From positions 88,021-152,020 of the forward strand of contig QUFC01000005.1 in assembly GCA_003478355.1 (NCBI GenBank): DNA of 64,000 nt, read 5' to 3'. The number at the start of each line of letters is the position of its first letter. Position 1 is the first letter of the stretch. Positions 1-8,979 of the stretch are shown here, one piece after another. A program made the translations under genes and the position numbers. This stretch comes from Lachnospiraceae bacterium AM48-27BH. Its GTDB lineage: Bacteria > Bacillota > Clostridia > Lachnospirales > Lachnospiraceae. The notes beneath the pieces were generated by a model, which had not been told where the DNA came from, did no database searches, and worked only from the letters and a program-made list of their open reading frames with translations.

Positions 1-37
1 TTTGTCCCTGCTTCCATCCGATGAGGAAAAAGCATAA
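1..37 (+). CDS. Possible C-terminal tail of the gene before infA (partial)
   Basis: One forward frame is open from the window edge and ends in LLPSDEEKA followed by TAA. In clostridial alpha operons a small KOW-domain (L14E-like) protein usually precedes infA, so this may be its tail. Too little is visible to identify it; another forward frame is also open here, so this is a guess from position. Confidence 0.25.
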   Translation, partial: LSLLPSDEEKA

Positions 38-118
38 GCGAAGGAATTTTTGTCATACACTGAGAATAAACAGCATCCAATGCTACAAGAGAAAAGTCAG
101 GTCTAAGGAGGAAATCAG

Positions 119-337
119 ATGTCTAAGGCAGATGTAATTGAAATTGAAGGCGTTGTAGTTGAGAAACTGCCAAACGCCATGTTCCAGGTAGAGTTAGAGA
201 ATGGTCATCAGGTACTGGCTCATATCAGCGGTAAGCTGCGTATGAACTACATTAAGATTTTACCAGGTGACAAAGTTACCATTGAATTATCTCCATATGA
301 TTTATCCAAGGGAAGAATTATCTGGCGTGATAAATAA
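119..337 (+). CDS. infA: Translation initiation factor IF-1
   Basis: This 72-residue protein is a single OB-fold S1-like domain that binds the 30S A site during initiation with IF-2 and IF-3. The sequence has the family hallmarks: an acidic start ([13 protein letters not shown]), [13 protein letters not shown] in the middle and the ending [11 protein letters not shown]. The length is standard. A strong TAAGGAGG lies 7 bases before the ATG. It sits at its usual place before rpmJ in the alpha-operon segment, but a 264-bp gap with its own promoter separates it from rpmJ. Confidence 0.97.
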   Translation: MSKADVIEIEGVVVEKLPNAMFQVELENGHQVLAHISGKLRMNYIKILPGDKVTIELSPYDLSKGRIIWRDK

Positions 338-365
338 TAAGGTGATAAAATAAATAAAAAAGTAC

Positions 366-394
366 TTGCATTATCCGAAAAAAGGTGTTATAAT
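366..394 (+). promoter_or_regulatory. Sigma-A-type promoter before rpmJ
   Basis: TTGCAT and TATAAT are separated by exactly 17 bases. This gives the rpmJ-rpsM-rpsK-rpsD-rpoA genes their own start point downstream of infA and leaves a leader of about 200 nt. Confidence 0.7.
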
Positions 395-400
395 GCTCAA

Positions 401-601
401 GCGACTTTGTTGAAGTACCAGGTGAACTTTGCCCAAAAGTGATCTTGGTTAACCTATATATCTAAAACTCATTTAGGTATATACGCGGATACGCCCGGCC
501 GGGTGTACTGTTTCAAGCAGGTCTCGGAGTGGCGTGTGAACGTCAAGTGGGCATATCTGGTCATCCGATATTCGGGTGGCAGTAAGGAAAGGAGAATTGC
601 T
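401..601 (+). promoter_or_regulatory. Long 5' leader of rpmJ, possibly regulatory
   Basis: About 200 nt lie between the predicted transcription start and the rpmJ start, with no convincing gene. The stretch includes the self-complementary CGCCCGGCCGGGTG. Ribosomal-protein operons often carry autoregulatory leaders, but I recognise no named leader family here, so regulation is inferred from position and length only. Confidence 0.3.
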
Positions 602-715
602 GTGAAGGTTAGATCATCAGTAAAACCGATTTGCGAAAAATGCAAAATCATCAAGCGTAAGGGCAGCATCAGAGTAATCTGTGAGAACCCGAAGCACAAA
701 CAGAGACAAGGTTAA
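602..715 (+). CDS. rpmJ: 50S ribosomal protein L36
   Basis: A 37-residue zinc-ribbon ribosomal protein of standard length. It starts [14 protein letters not shown] with a GTG codon and contains the zinc ligands C11, C14, C27 and H32. GGAAAGGAG lies just upstream of the GTG. The reading frame is open further upstream, but homology and the ribosome-binding site set the start here. It is followed 35 bases later by rpsM. Confidence 0.95.
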   Translation: MKVRSSVKPICEKCKIIKRKGSIRVICENPKHKQRQG

Positions 716-750
716 GAACCAAAAATTTTTACAGGAGGTGTACTACACAC

Positions 751-1119
751 ATGGCTCGTATTTCAGGTGTTGATTTACCAAGAGAAAAACGTGTTGAGAT
801 CGGTCTGACTTACATCTACGGTATTGGTAGAACAAGTTCAAACCGCATTCTTGCAGAGGCTGGTGTAAATCCTGACACTCGTGTCAAAGATTTAACCGAT
901 GACGAAGTTAAGAAAATCGCTGCAGTTGTAGCTGATACTCAGGTTGTAGAGGGTGATCTTCGTAGAGAGATCGCTATGAACATCAAGAGACTTCAGGAAA
1001 TTGGCTGCTATCGCGGAATCCGTCATAGAAAGAGCCTGCCAGTTCGTGGTCAGAAGACTAAGACAAATGCAAGAACCCGCAAAGGTCCTCGTAAGACTGT
1101 AGCAAACAAGAAGAAATAA
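751..1119 (+). CDS. rpsM: 30S ribosomal protein S13
   Basis: S13 sits in the head of the 30S subunit and contacts the P-site tRNA and the 50S through bridge B1. The 122-residue protein begins [14 protein letters not shown] and has the helix-hairpin [13 protein letters not shown] and the basic tail with [14 protein letters not shown], ending in a lysine-rich extension. AGGAGGTG precedes the ATG. Standard gene order with rpmJ before and rpsK after. Confidence 0.97.
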   Translation: MARISGVDLPREKRVEIGLTYIYGIGRTSSNRILAEAGVNPDTRVKDLTDDEVKKIAAVVADTQVVEGDLRREIAMNIKRLQEIGCYRGIRHRKSLPVRGQKTKTNARTRKGPRKTVANKKK

Positions 1120-1203
1120 GTAACTTAAGTAGAATCACGTTGCATGTTTTAAAAACAGGAGACAAAGATTCGAGCAATTAGGAAGAAAGTAGGTTAGTTT
1201 AAA

Positions 1204-1605
1204 ATGGCTAAAAAAGTGTCCACTGCAAAAAAAGTGACAAAAAAGCGCGTAAAGAAAAACGTTGAACGCGGACAGGCACATATCCAGTCCTCCTTTAATA
1301 ACACAATCGTGACATTAACGGATGCACAGGGTAACGCTTTATCTTGGGCAAGTGCCGGTGGTCTGGGATTTAGAGGTTCAAGGAAATCTACTCCATATGC
1401 AGCACAGATGGCTGCTGAGACTGCTGCTAAAGCAGCAATCGTACATGGTTTAAAATCTGTTGACGTTATGGTTAAGGGACCTGGTTCAGGTCGTGAGGCA
1501 GCAATTCGTGCACTTTCTGCTTGCGGTATTGAAGTAACTAGTATTAAGGATGTGACACCAGTTCCACACAACGGATGTCGTCCACCAAAACGTAGAAGAG
1601 TTTAA
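1204..1605 (+). CDS. rpsK: 30S ribosomal protein S11
   Basis: S11 forms part of the 30S platform near the mRNA exit. The 133-residue sequence carries a lysine-rich N-terminus, then [16 protein letters not shown], the [14 protein letters not shown] core and the basic C-terminus [13 protein letters not shown]. An 84-bp gap separates it from rpsM, and it lies 15 bases before rpsD, so the genes are clearly cotranscribed. Confidence 0.97.
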   Translation: MAKKVSTAKKVTKKRVKKNVERGQAHIQSSFNNTIVTLTDAQGNALSWASAGGLGFRGSRKSTPYAAQMAAETAAKAAIVHGLKSVDVMVKGPGSGREAAIRALSACGIEVTSIKDVTPVPHNGCRPPKRRRV

Positions 1606-1620
1606 TAGGAGGTACAAAAA

Positions 1621-2214
1621 GTGGCAGTTGATAAAGTTCCTGTTCTTAAAAGATGTAGATCCCTTGGTATGGACCCTATTTATTTAGGAATAGATAAAAA
1701 ATCTAACAGAGAATTAAAAAGAGCTAACAGAAAGATGAGTGAGTATGGTCTCCAGTTAAGAGAGAAACAGAAAGCAAAATTCATCTACGGTGTGTTAGAG
1801 AAACCTTTCAGAAATTACTACACCAAAGCCGAGAGAATGAACGGCATGACTGGTGAGAACCTGATGATCCTTCTGGAGAGAAGACTGGATAACGTTGTTT
1901 TCCGTATGGGATTCGGCCGCACCAGAAGAGAGACCAGACAGATGGTAGATCACAAGAACATCCTGGTAAATGGCAAATGTGTAAACATTCCATCTTACCT
2001 GGTAAAAGCTGGTGATGTGATCGAAGTTAAAGAGAAATGCAAATCTTCACAGAGATACAAAGACGCATTAGAGGTAACTGCAGGAAGACTGGTTCCAGCA
2101 TGGTTAGATGTTGATCAGGAGAACTTACGCGGTACCGTAAAAGAGATGCCATCCAGAGAAGAGATTGATGTTCCAGTAAACGAAATGCTTATCGTCGAGT
2201 TATACTCCAAATAA
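1621..2214 (+). CDS. rpsD: 30S ribosomal protein S4
   Basis: S4 nucleates assembly of the 30S body and helps form the mRNA entry. The 197-residue protein starts at a GTG preceded by AATAGGAGG. It has the S4 RNA-binding domain around residues 85-150 ([22 protein letters not shown], then [20 protein letters not shown]). The N-terminus has a single cysteine (KRCRSLG), so it is the form lacking the four-cysteine zinc knuckle. In many Firmicutes S4 represses its own operon; no such site was recognised here. Confidence 0.96.
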   Translation: MAVDKVPVLKRCRSLGMDPIYLGIDKKSNRELKRANRKMSEYGLQLREKQKAKFIYGVLEKPFRNYYTKAERMNGMTGENLMILLERRLDNVVFRMGFGRTRRETRQMVDHKNILVNGKCVNIPSYLVKAGDVIEVKEKCKSSQRYKDALEVTAGRLVPAWLDVDQENLRGTVKEMPSREEIDVPVNEMLIVELYSK

Positions 2215-2272
2215 TCCGTAAGGATATAAGAGTATTAGCCTCGATATATATCACCCAAAAGGAGGGGCTAGA

Positions 2273-3232
2273 GTGTTCGATTTTGAAAAACCAAACATTG
2301 AGATTGCTGAGATCTCAGAAGATAGAAAATACGGTAAGTTTGTGGTAGAGCCACTTGAGAGAGGCTACGGCACAACCCTGGGTAACTCCCTGAGAAGAAT
2401 CATGCTTTCTTCTTTGCCGGGTGCAGCAGTCAGTCAGGTGAAAATCGACGGCGTTTTGCATGAGTTCAGTTCTATTCCTGGTGTTAAGGAAGATGTTACT
2501 GAGATCATCATGAACATTAAGAGTTTGGCAATCAAGAACAACAGTGACAGCAACGAAGTAAAAACTGCTTATATTGAGTTTGAGGGCGAAGGCGTGATCA
2601 CTGGTGCTGATATCCAGGCTGATCCGGATATTGAGATTCTCAATCCGGAGCAGGTAATCGCTACATTAAGCGGCGGCGCTGACAGTAAGTTCTATATGGA
2701 ACTGACAATCACAAAGGGCCGTGGATATGTAAGTGCGGACAAGAACAAGAGAGAAGATCTCCCGATTGGTGTGATTGCGGTTGATTCCATTTACACACCA
2801 GTTGAGCGTGTCAATATGTCTGTTGAGAACACCCGTGTTGGACAGGTTACCGATTACGATAAGCTGACCCTGGATGTTTACACCAACGGCACACTGGCTC
2901 CAGATGAGGCTGTCAGCCTTGCTGCAAAAGTTCTTAGTGAGCATTTAAATCTCTTCATCGATCTTTCTGAGAATGCTAAAACTGCAGAAGTTATGGTAGA
3001 GAAGGAAGACAACGAGAAAGAGAAAGTTTTAGAGATGAATATTGACGAGCTGGAATTATCCGTTCGTTCTTATAACTGTCTCAAGAGAGCCGGAATCAAT
3101 ACTGTTGAGGAGCTGTGCAACCGCACTCCTGAGGATATGATGAAGGTTCGTAACCTTGGCCGTAAGTCCTTAGAGGAAGTTCTGGCTAAGTTAAAAGAGT
3201 TAGGCCTTGAGCTTAACCCTAGCGAAGAATAA
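2273..3232 (+). CDS. rpoA: DNA-directed RNA polymerase subunit alpha
   Basis: The alpha subunit (319 residues) dimerises to start polymerase assembly and contacts UP elements and activators through its C-terminal domain. Visible are the N-terminal assembly domain ([20 protein letters not shown]), a charged linker near residues 240-255 and the C-terminal HhH domain ([31 protein letters not shown]). It starts with GTG after AAAGGAGGGG. It follows rpsD as expected. Confidence 0.97.
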   Translation: MFDFEKPNIEIAEISEDRKYGKFVVEPLERGYGTTLGNSLRRIMLSSLPGAAVSQVKIDGVLHEFSSIPGVKEDVTEIIMNIKSLAIKNNSDSNEVKTAYIEFEGEGVITGADIQADPDIEILNPEQVIATLSGGADSKFYMELTITKGRGYVSADKNKREDLPIGVIAVDSIYTPVERVNMSVENTRVGQVTDYDKLTLDVYTNGTLAPDEAVSLAAKVLSEHLNLFIDLSENAKTAEVMVEKEDNEKEKVLEMNIDELELSVRSYNCLKRAGINTVEELCNRTPEDMMKVRNLGRKSLEEVLAKLKELGLELNPSEE

Positions 3233-3233
3233 A

Positions 3234-3256
3234 GCAAATTGCCTGCGGCAATTTGC
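3234..3256 (+). repeat. Perfect 10-bp inverted repeat just after rpoA
   Basis: GCAAATTGCC, loop TGC, GGCAATTTGC begins one base after the rpoA stop codon. It has no T-run after it, so it is not a classical terminator. It could slow 3' exonucleases or set the ratio of rpoA to rplQ. Confidence 0.6.
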
Positions 3257-3311
3257 GTTACCCAAACGAAGCGTAAGCGGAGTTCGGGTTTCCCGTAAGA
3301 ATTTTTTAGTG

Positions 3312-3346
3312 CCTGGCCCCGTAAGTCCGATGATGCAGGGGCCGGG
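3312..3346 (+). repeat. GC-rich stem-loop in the rpoA-rplQ gap
   Basis: CCTGGCCCC pairs with GGGGCCGGG (one mismatch) around a 17-base loop. The loop word GTAAGTCCGA recurs once more about 50 bases downstream. Only a short T-rich stretch follows, so termination would be weak. It may be an L17 leader element; no known family was recognised. Confidence 0.45.
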
Positions 3347-3431
3347 TATTTCTACATGAGATGCGGTTTTAGTAAGTCCGAATGGCATGAGACTGCTCTC
3401 CACATTTTATTTAATATGGAGGAATTGAAAG

Positions 3432-3968
3432 ATGGCAAAGTATAGAAAACTTGGAAGAACTTCCAGCCAGAGAAAAGCAATGATCAGAAGCCAGGTAACT
3501 GCTCTGTTACAGCATGGCAAAATCGTTACTACTGAGGCAAGAGCAAAAGAGATCCGCAAAGTTGCTGAGGGTCTGATCGCAAAAGCTGTAAAAGAGAAAG
3601 ACAACTTCGAGACTGTTAAAGTAACTGCTAAAGTTGCTCGTAAAGACAGCGAAGGCAAGAGAGTAAAAGAAGTTGTTAACGGTAAGAAAGTTACTGTTTA
3701 CGATGAAGTTGAGAAAGAGATCAAGAAAGATCTTCCTTCCAGACTGCATGCTAGAAGACAGATGATGAAAGTTCTTTACGAGGTAACTGAGGTTCCGACC
3801 GCAGCTGCTGGAAGAAAGAAAAACACCAAGTCTGTTGACTTAACTGCTAAGTTATTCGACGAGATCGCACCAAAGTATGTTAACCGTAACGGTGGTTACA
3901 CCAGACTGGTTAAGATCGGCATGCGTAAGGGCGATGGCGCTATGGAAGTTCTGCTTGAGTTAGTTTAA
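3432..3968 (+). CDS. rplQ: 50S ribosomal protein L17, long form
   Basis: L17 lines the polypeptide exit side of the 50S subunit. The N-terminal 60 residues (MAKYRKLGRTSSQRKAMIR, LLQHGKIVTTEARAKEIRK) and the C-terminal part (LFDEIAPKYVNRNGGYTRLVK) are typical, but the protein has 178 residues against about 115-130 in most bacteria. The extra 55-60 residues are a lysine-rich insertion at roughly 60-125. Good SD ATATGGAGG. Last gene of the operon, followed by a terminator. Confidence 0.95.
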   Translation: MAKYRKLGRTSSQRKAMIRSQVTALLQHGKIVTTEARAKEIRKVAEGLIAKAVKEKDNFETVKVTAKVARKDSEGKRVKEVVNGKKVTVYDEVEKEIKKDLPSRLHARRQMMKVLYEVTEVPTAAAGRKKNTKSVDLTAKLFDEIAPKYVNRNGGYTRLVKIGMRKGDGAMEVLLELV

Positions 3969-3988
3969 TCTCAAGATATTTAATCAAA

Positions 3989-4020
3989 CGTCAGGGGAGA
4001 GTATTCCTCTGGCGTTTTTT
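3989..4020 (+). terminator. Rho-independent terminator after rplQ
   Basis: CGTCAGGGGA pairs with TCCTCTGGCG (with G-U pairs) and is followed by TTTTTTATTT. It closes the ribosomal/RNA polymerase operon. Confidence 0.9.
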
Positions 4021-4083
4021 ATTTACGCGAGTAATGAGTCACAGCCTTTATTTTTGTTCACGGAAAAGAAAGAATATCGTAAG

Positions 4084-4112
4084 TTGACGCTCCCATGCAC
4101 GAAATGTATAAT
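4084..4112 (+). promoter_or_regulatory. Promoter for the secreted repeat-protein pair
   Basis: TTGACG, 17-base spacer, TATAAT. The predicted start leaves a leader of about 85 nt before the first secreted protein. Confidence 0.7.
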
Positions 4113-4202
4113 AAAATTACAAAGAGAGTTGAGAATATTCATGAATGTTCCATTATTTCAGATGTAATGTTTCGTGATTTTGAGGAAGAGGGAGGGATAA
4201 GA

Positions 4203-5462
4203 ATGAATAAAAGATGGAGATATGTGGCAACGGCCATGTTATTGTGCGTGATGACCATAGCCGCTTCGATTACATCCCTGGCGGCAACGAAGACAATCAG
4301 TTCCGTAACGATCCGTGTTGGAACAGACATTGAAGCTGGAGATACGTTGGATGACGGTATTGATGTATATTCAAATTCCCTGGAGGTAAAGACCGGATCG
4401 TATGCAGCAACGAATTCAGAACGTTATTCAATCCGTGATGCTGAGTGGGTCACATCTACCAGCAAGCATCTGACAGTTGGTGATGAGCCGAAGATGCGGG
4501 TATATATTTACATTGACGATGATGATTATGCATTTCGAGGAACGTATAGCTCCAGCAATGTAAAAATCAAAGGCGGTACTTTTATTAGTGCGAAACGTTC
4601 TTCTGATGAACTTGAGGTTGTTGTGAAGCTCAACGGCATTAAAGGCACTTATCCGGCGCCTTCTGATGCAGGATGGAAGAATTCTCCATTAGGAAAAGCA
4701 GTATGGAACAGGGATCTTGATCCAGATCGTGACCCATACGGCAAGAGTATCACGTCTGGTTATTATGATGTGTATTTATATCGTAACGGAAAGTCTGTGA
4801 AACGTTTCGAAGCACTGAATACTACGACATATAATTTATATCCATATATGACGAAGGAAGGTACTTACAGCTATAAAGTAAGAACAGTTCCATACACAGA
4901 GGAGCAGAAACGATACGGTGAGAAAAGCGAGTGGACGGAATCTGATGAACTGTATATTGATAAGAATCATGTATCAGATGGTACAGGTCAGCAGGATGGC
5001 AATATTGGTACCACCACGCAGGTAGGCTGGATCCAGTCAGGAAACACCTGGTATTACAAATATCCGGATGGATCACTTCAGAAGGATTCCTGGTTGAAGA
5101 TTAATAACATCTGGTATCTGTTTGACCGGGATGGGAGGATGCTTACCGGATGGCAGGTTAAAAATGGAAGAACTTATTATCTGCAGGAAAGTGGTGCAAT
5201 GTATACAGGCTGGATCAAATCGGGAGAATTATGGTATTTCTTAAATCGTCCGGAAGATGGCGATGTGGAAGGTGCCATGAGAACTGGCTGGCTGAATTAT
5301 AATGGTAAGGTTTATTATCTGCATAGCAATGGCGCCATGGCAGAGGGATGGACGCAGATTGATAAAAACTGGTATTATTTCTACCCTGGTTACGGTTATA
5401 AAGCAGTAAATACTACCATTGATACCTTTTATGTAGATGCCAATGGAATCTGGAAAAAGTAA
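4203..5462 (+). CDS. Secreted protein with cell-wall-binding repeats
   Basis: The protein has 419 residues. The start is set by GGGAGGGATAAG before the ATG and by a clear signal peptide (MNKRWRYVATAMLLCVMTIA, cleavage near SLAA). Residues about 30-260 form an uncharacterised domain with YXXV and fibronectin-like spacing (TYSYKVRTVPYTEEQKRYGE). The last 140 residues are 20-residue repeats of the type GWIQSGNTWYY / G.MLTGWQ, as in CW_binding (choline/glucan-binding) domains. It should be exported and held on the cell wall. It shares architecture with the next gene, five bases away at the closest start. Function unknown. Confidence 0.85.
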   Translation: MNKRWRYVATAMLLCVMTIAASITSLAATKTISSVTIRVGTDIEAGDTLDDGIDVYSNSLEVKTGSYAATNSERYSIRDAEWVTSTSKHLTVGDEPKMRVYIYIDDDDYAFRGTYSSSNVKIKGGTFISAKRSSDELEVVVKLNGIKGTYPAPSDAGWKNSPLGKAVWNRDLDPDRDPYGKSITSGYYDVYLYRNGKSVKRFEALNTTTYNLYPYMTKEGTYSYKVRTVPYTEEQKRYGEKSEWTESDELYIDKNHVSDGTGQQDGNIGTTTQVGWIQSGNTWYYKYPDGSLQKDSWLKINNIWYLFDRDGRMLTGWQVKNGRTYYLQESGAMYTGWIKSGELWYFLNRPEDGDVEGAMRTGWLNYNGKVYYLHSNGAMAEGWTQIDKNWYYFYPGYGYKAVNTTIDTFYVDANGIWKK

Positions 5463-5482
5463 AAGAAATGAGGAAAAGCAGA

Positions 5483-6229
5483 ATGAAACGATGGAAATCA
5501 TGGATGAAAGCAATGATCGTGTCAGCAGTGCTGTGTGTGTTATGTGCATTTACAGCAATGGCCGATGATTACTATTATTTAAAGACACCGGATAGCGTAT
5601 ACTGGGGCGATGGTGAAGATGGAGTCGCGCATTGGACAAAGGTAGAGAAGGCAAAAAAATACGAGGTAGTTCTCTATGAAGGAGAAAGCCGGGTAAAACG
5701 CGTATATACCACTGGCTGCAGGATCAATCTAAGTGAATATTTCACCAATGATGGACAGTATTATTTTACCGTTCGAGCTGTGCCAAGCGATACCCAGAGA
5801 CGGTTCGTGGCAGGAGAGTGGGTTTCTTCCGATGAACTGGATGTGGACTGGATGGGAGATACCGAAGGCCGTTGGAGAAAGTACAGTACAGGAACAAAAT
5901 ACCAGAAAGCAGACCGTACTTATTATACCGATGAGTGGGCAAAAATTAAGGGTGAATGGTATTATTTCGGTTCCGATAGCTATATGAAGACAGGCTGGAT
6001 CCAGTTAGCCGGTACCTGGTTCTATCTGGAAAACGATGGCAAGATGAGTACTGGCTGGGAACAGATCAACAATGTATGGTATTATTTCAATGATTCTGGC
6101 GCCATGCAGACCGGCTGGGTACAGACAAAACCGGGATATTGGTATTATCTGAATTCCGATGGTGCGATGCTATGCAATACCGTTGTTGAAGGCCATCAGT
6201 TGAATGCCGATGGTCTGATGATCAACTAA
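5483..6229 (+). CDS. Secreted protein with cell-wall-binding repeats
   Basis: The protein has 248 residues. I chose this ATG because TGAGGA lies 8 bases upstream and because MKRWKSWMKAM aligns with the N-terminus of the preceding paralogue; an ATG 15 bases earlier is possible. A signal peptide ends near TAMADD. A middle segment resembles the same YXFTVRAVPSDTQRR region of its neighbour. The rest is about five wall-binding repeats (GEWYYFGSDSYMKTGW and similar). It looks like a shorter duplicate of the upstream gene in the same operon. Confidence 0.85.
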   Translation: MKRWKSWMKAMIVSAVLCVLCAFTAMADDYYYLKTPDSVYWGDGEDGVAHWTKVEKAKKYEVVLYEGESRVKRVYTTGCRINLSEYFTNDGQYYFTVRAVPSDTQRRFVAGEWVSSDELDVDWMGDTEGRWRKYSTGTKYQKADRTYYTDEWAKIKGEWYYFGSDSYMKTGWIQLAGTWFYLENDGKMSTGWEQINNVWYYFNDSGAMQTGWVQTKPGYWYYLNSDGAMLCNTVVEGHQLNADGLMIN

Positions 6230-6258
6230 AAGGATATAGGGTAAAGGATGTTTAAAGA

Positions 6259-6297
6259 AAAGGGACTTCTGTGGATTGTGGACAGAAGTCCCTTTTT
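6259..6297 (+). terminator. Terminator after the secreted protein pair
   Basis: AGGGACTTCTGT and ACAGAAGTCCCT form a perfect 12-bp stem with a nine-base loop, followed by TTTTTT. Confidence 0.92.
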
Positions 6298-6328
6298 TGG
6301 TCCATTCTGTGTACAATCGTTTTATTTC

Positions 6329-6357
6329 TTGACTAATATCTGCTTTTACACTAAAAT
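6329..6357 (+). promoter_or_regulatory. Promoter for the ECF transporter operon
   Basis: TTGACT, 17-base spacer, TAAAAT, about 35 bases before the ecfA1 start. No riboswitch-like leader fits in this gap, consistent with a shared (group II) ECF module. Confidence 0.55.
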
Positions 6358-6395
6358 GAATTAGCACATGAGGTTCGGAGAAAGAAAGGAAAGCT

Positions 6396-7277
6396 ATGGG
6401 CATCATAAAGGCAAGTAAATTGATTTTTGATTATATAAGACATGATGAGGAAGAAAAAGCCGTAGAGGTGGATCGTGCTATTGATGGTTTAAGTCTGGAT
6501 ATTGCTAAGGGCAGTTTTGTGGCGATTCTTGGACACAACGGTTCCGGCAAGTCTACATTTGCCAAGCAGATTAATGGGATTCTGACTCCTACGGATGGTA
6601 CAGTATGGGTGTCCGGTATGAATACGGCAGATGAGGATGCTATCTGGGAGATCCGTAAGAAAGCAGGAATGGTATTCCAGAACCCGGATAACCAGATCAT
6701 TGGAAATGTAGTAGAAGAGGATGTGGGTTTTGGTCCGGAGAATATCGGAGTTCCGACCGATGACATCTGGAAACGGGTAGATGAGAGCCTGGAAGCGGTT
6801 GGAATGACTGCTTACCGTTACAAATCCCCTAACAAGTTATCAGGCGGGCAGAAGCAGAGAGTTGCGATTGCCGGAGTCATGGCGATGAAGCCGGAGTGTA
6901 TCGTGTTAGATGAACCAACAGCAATGCTGGATCCGAATGGACGGAAGGAAGTCATCAAGACGGTGCGGGAGCTGAATCAAAAGGAAGGCATTACGGTGCT
7001 TCTGATCACTCATTATATGGAAGAAGTGATCCATGCGGACCGGGTGATCGTGATGGATGATGGAAAACTGGTGATGGACGGTACCCCAAGAGAAATCTTT
7101 TCGAAGGTAGAAGAACTAAAATCATACCGTCTGGATGTGCCGCAGGTAACGGAGCTGGCTTATGAACTGAGAAAAGCCGGAATGGATCTGCCGGAGGGAA
7201 TTCTTTCCCAGGAAGAGTTTATGGAGTATATTCTGCCAATCTTTGCCCGGAAATTCCCTGGTCAGGTCAAGCTTTAA
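6396..7277 (+). CDS. ecfA1: ECF transporter ATPase EcfA1
   Basis: One of two ABC ATPases that power the energy-coupling factor module, which serves several vitamin-binding S components. The 293-residue protein shows Walker [11 protein letters not shown]-loop VFQNPDNQ, signature LSGGQKQR, Walker [12 protein letters not shown] and H-loop THYMEE. SD GAAAGGAAAGCT. The paired A subunit, T subunit and truA follow tightly, the usual Firmicutes order. Confidence 0.95.
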   Translation: MGIIKASKLIFDYIRHDEEEKAVEVDRAIDGLSLDIAKGSFVAILGHNGSGKSTFAKQINGILTPTDGTVWVSGMNTADEDAIWEIRKKAGMVFQNPDNQIIGNVVEEDVGFGPENIGVPTDDIWKRVDESLEAVGMTAYRYKSPNKLSGGQKQRVAIAGVMAMKPECIVLDEPTAMLDPNGRKEVIKTVRELNQKEGITVLLITHYMEEVIHADRVIVMDDGKLVMDGTPREIFSKVEELKSYRLDVPQVTELAYELRKAGMDLPEGILSQEEFMEYILPIFARKFPGQVKL

Positions 7278-7296
7278 GAAGACAGGAGAATATGAG

Positions 7297-8145
7297 ATGT
7301 CGATAAAAGCAGAGCATTTAACTTATAAATACGGGGACGGTACTGCTTTTGAGCAGTATGCCTTAAAAGATGTGAATTTTGAGATTCCGGACGGCCAGTT
7401 CGTTGGCCTGATCGGTCACACCGGTTCTGGTAAATCCACGTTGATCCAGCATCTGAATGGGCTGATCAAACCGACCAGTGGCCGGATTCTATACAATGGA
7501 ACCGATATTCATAGCGAGGGTTACAGCCTGAAGAAGCTGCGAAGCAAAGTAGGACTGGTATTCCAGTACCCAGAGCATCAGTTATTTGAGATTGATGTGT
7601 TTTCGGATGTATGTTTCGGGCCAAAGAATCTGGGATTTTCTGATGAGGAGATCAAGAAGCGGGCAGAAGAGGCACTGCGACTGGTAAAACTGGATGAAAA
7701 ATTCTGGAAACAATCTCCGTTTGAGTTGTCTGGAGGACAAAAACGGCGTGTTGCCATTGCCGGAGTGCTGGCCATGGGACCGGAGGTACTGATCCTGGAT
7801 GAGCCGACGGCTGGACTGGATCCAAGGGGAAGAGATGAAATCCTGGATCAGATCCGGGAACTGCATGATAAAAAAGGAATGACCATTATCCTGGTTTCCC
7901 ATAGCATGGAGGATATCGCCAGATATGCCGATCGTCTGATGGTCATGAATCATGGAGAAAAGGTTTTTGATGGTGCTCCTAAGGATGTTTTCGAGCATTA
8001 TAAAGAACTGGAGGCTATTGGCCTGGCGGCACCACAGGTAACTTACATTACCCATGCGTTAAAAGAGCATGGAGTGCCCATTGGAGATCATATTACAACT
8101 GTGGAAGAAGCGAGAGATGCGATCTTGAAGCTTTTGAATCAGTAA
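7297..8145 (+). CDS. ecfA2: ECF transporter ATPase EcfA2
   Basis: The second ATPase of the ECF module, 282 residues. GACAGGAG sets the start at this ATG rather than at an earlier in-frame one inside ecfA1. Walker A GHTGSGKST, Q-loop VFQYPEHQ, signature LSGGQKRR and Walker B LILDEPTAGLDPRG are intact. It forms a heterodimer with EcfA1 beneath EcfT. Confidence 0.95.
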   Translation: MSIKAEHLTYKYGDGTAFEQYALKDVNFEIPDGQFVGLIGHTGSGKSTLIQHLNGLIKPTSGRILYNGTDIHSEGYSLKKLRSKVGLVFQYPEHQLFEIDVFSDVCFGPKNLGFSDEEIKKRAEEALRLVKLDEKFWKQSPFELSGGQKRRVAIAGVLAMGPEVLILDEPTAGLDPRGRDEILDQIRELHDKKGMTIILVSHSMEDIARYADRLMVMNHGEKVFDGAPKDVFEHYKELEAIGLAAPQVTYITHALKEHGVPIGDHITTVEEARDAILKLLNQ

Positions 8146-8164
8146 TCGTGGGCTGGAGGAGAAG

Positions 8165-8965
8165 ATGATTAGAGATATTACGTTGGGACAGTACTATCCG
8201 GTGGATTCGGTGATTCACCGGATGGACCCCAGAACTAAATTATTCGGAACAATGGTATTCATCATTTCCCTGTTCCTTTCGGACAACATCGTGACCTATG
8301 TGATCGCCACGTTATTTCTGGTGATGTGCATCCGGTTGTCCAAAGTGCCATTTTCCTTTATGGTGCGGGGATTGAAGGCCATTGTGTTCCTGCTTTTGAT
8401 CAGTGTCAGCTTTAATCTGTTTTTGACGGATGGTAAGGTGTTGTTTCAGATCGGATTTTTGAAGATCACCCAGGAAGGGATTGCAACCGCCTGCTTTATG
8501 GGTCTGCGTTTGATGTATCTGGTGATCGGCTCATCCGTGATGACACTGACAACGACACCAAACCAGTTGACAGATGGATTGGAGAAGAGCCTTGGATTTT
8601 TAAATGCAGTTCATGTGCCGGTTCATGAGATTTCCATGATGATGTCCATTGCCCTGCGTTTTATTCCTATTCTGGTAGAAGAAACAGATAAGATCATGAA
8701 GGCGCAGATGGCAAGAGGAGCGGATTTTGAGACCGGGAACCTGATCCAGAAGGCTAAGAGTATGGTTCCGCTTCTTGTGCCACTATTTATTTCCGCCTTC
8801 CGGCGGGCTACCGATCTGGCCATGGCTATGGAAGCCAGATGTTATCGGGGCGGTGAAGGACGGACTAAGATGAAACCGCTGAAATATGAAAAGCGGGATC
8901 ATAAAGCGTATCTGGTTTATGCGGTTTATTTAGTATTGATTGTTGCAGGAAGAATCCTGTTCTAA
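8165..8965 (+). CDS. ecfT: ECF transporter transmembrane subunit EcfT
   Basis: An integral membrane subunit (266 residues) linking the two ATPases to substrate-binding S components. Several hydrophobic helices are visible, followed by the coupling-helix motif ARGADFETG and the second, AMEARCYRGGEGRT, matching the two Ala-Arg-Gly type motifs of the family. GGAGGAGAAG precedes the ATG. No S component is encoded in this window. Confidence 0.94.
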   Translation: MIRDITLGQYYPVDSVIHRMDPRTKLFGTMVFIISLFLSDNIVTYVIATLFLVMCIRLSKVPFSFMVRGLKAIVFLLLISVSFNLFLTDGKVLFQIGFLKITQEGIATACFMGLRLMYLVIGSSVMTLTTTPNQLTDGLEKSLGFLNAVHVPVHEISMMMSIALRFIPILVEETDKIMKAQMARGADFETGNLIQKAKSMVPLLVPLFISAFRRATDLAMAMEARCYRGGEGRTKMKPLKYEKRDHKAYLVYAVYLVLIVAGRILF

Positions 8966-8979
8966 TCTGGAGAATATTT

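Noticed and set aside
6298..6395. Riboswitch before the ECF transporter genes
   Set aside because: Fewer than 100 bases including the promoter; no aptamer-like structure is visible.
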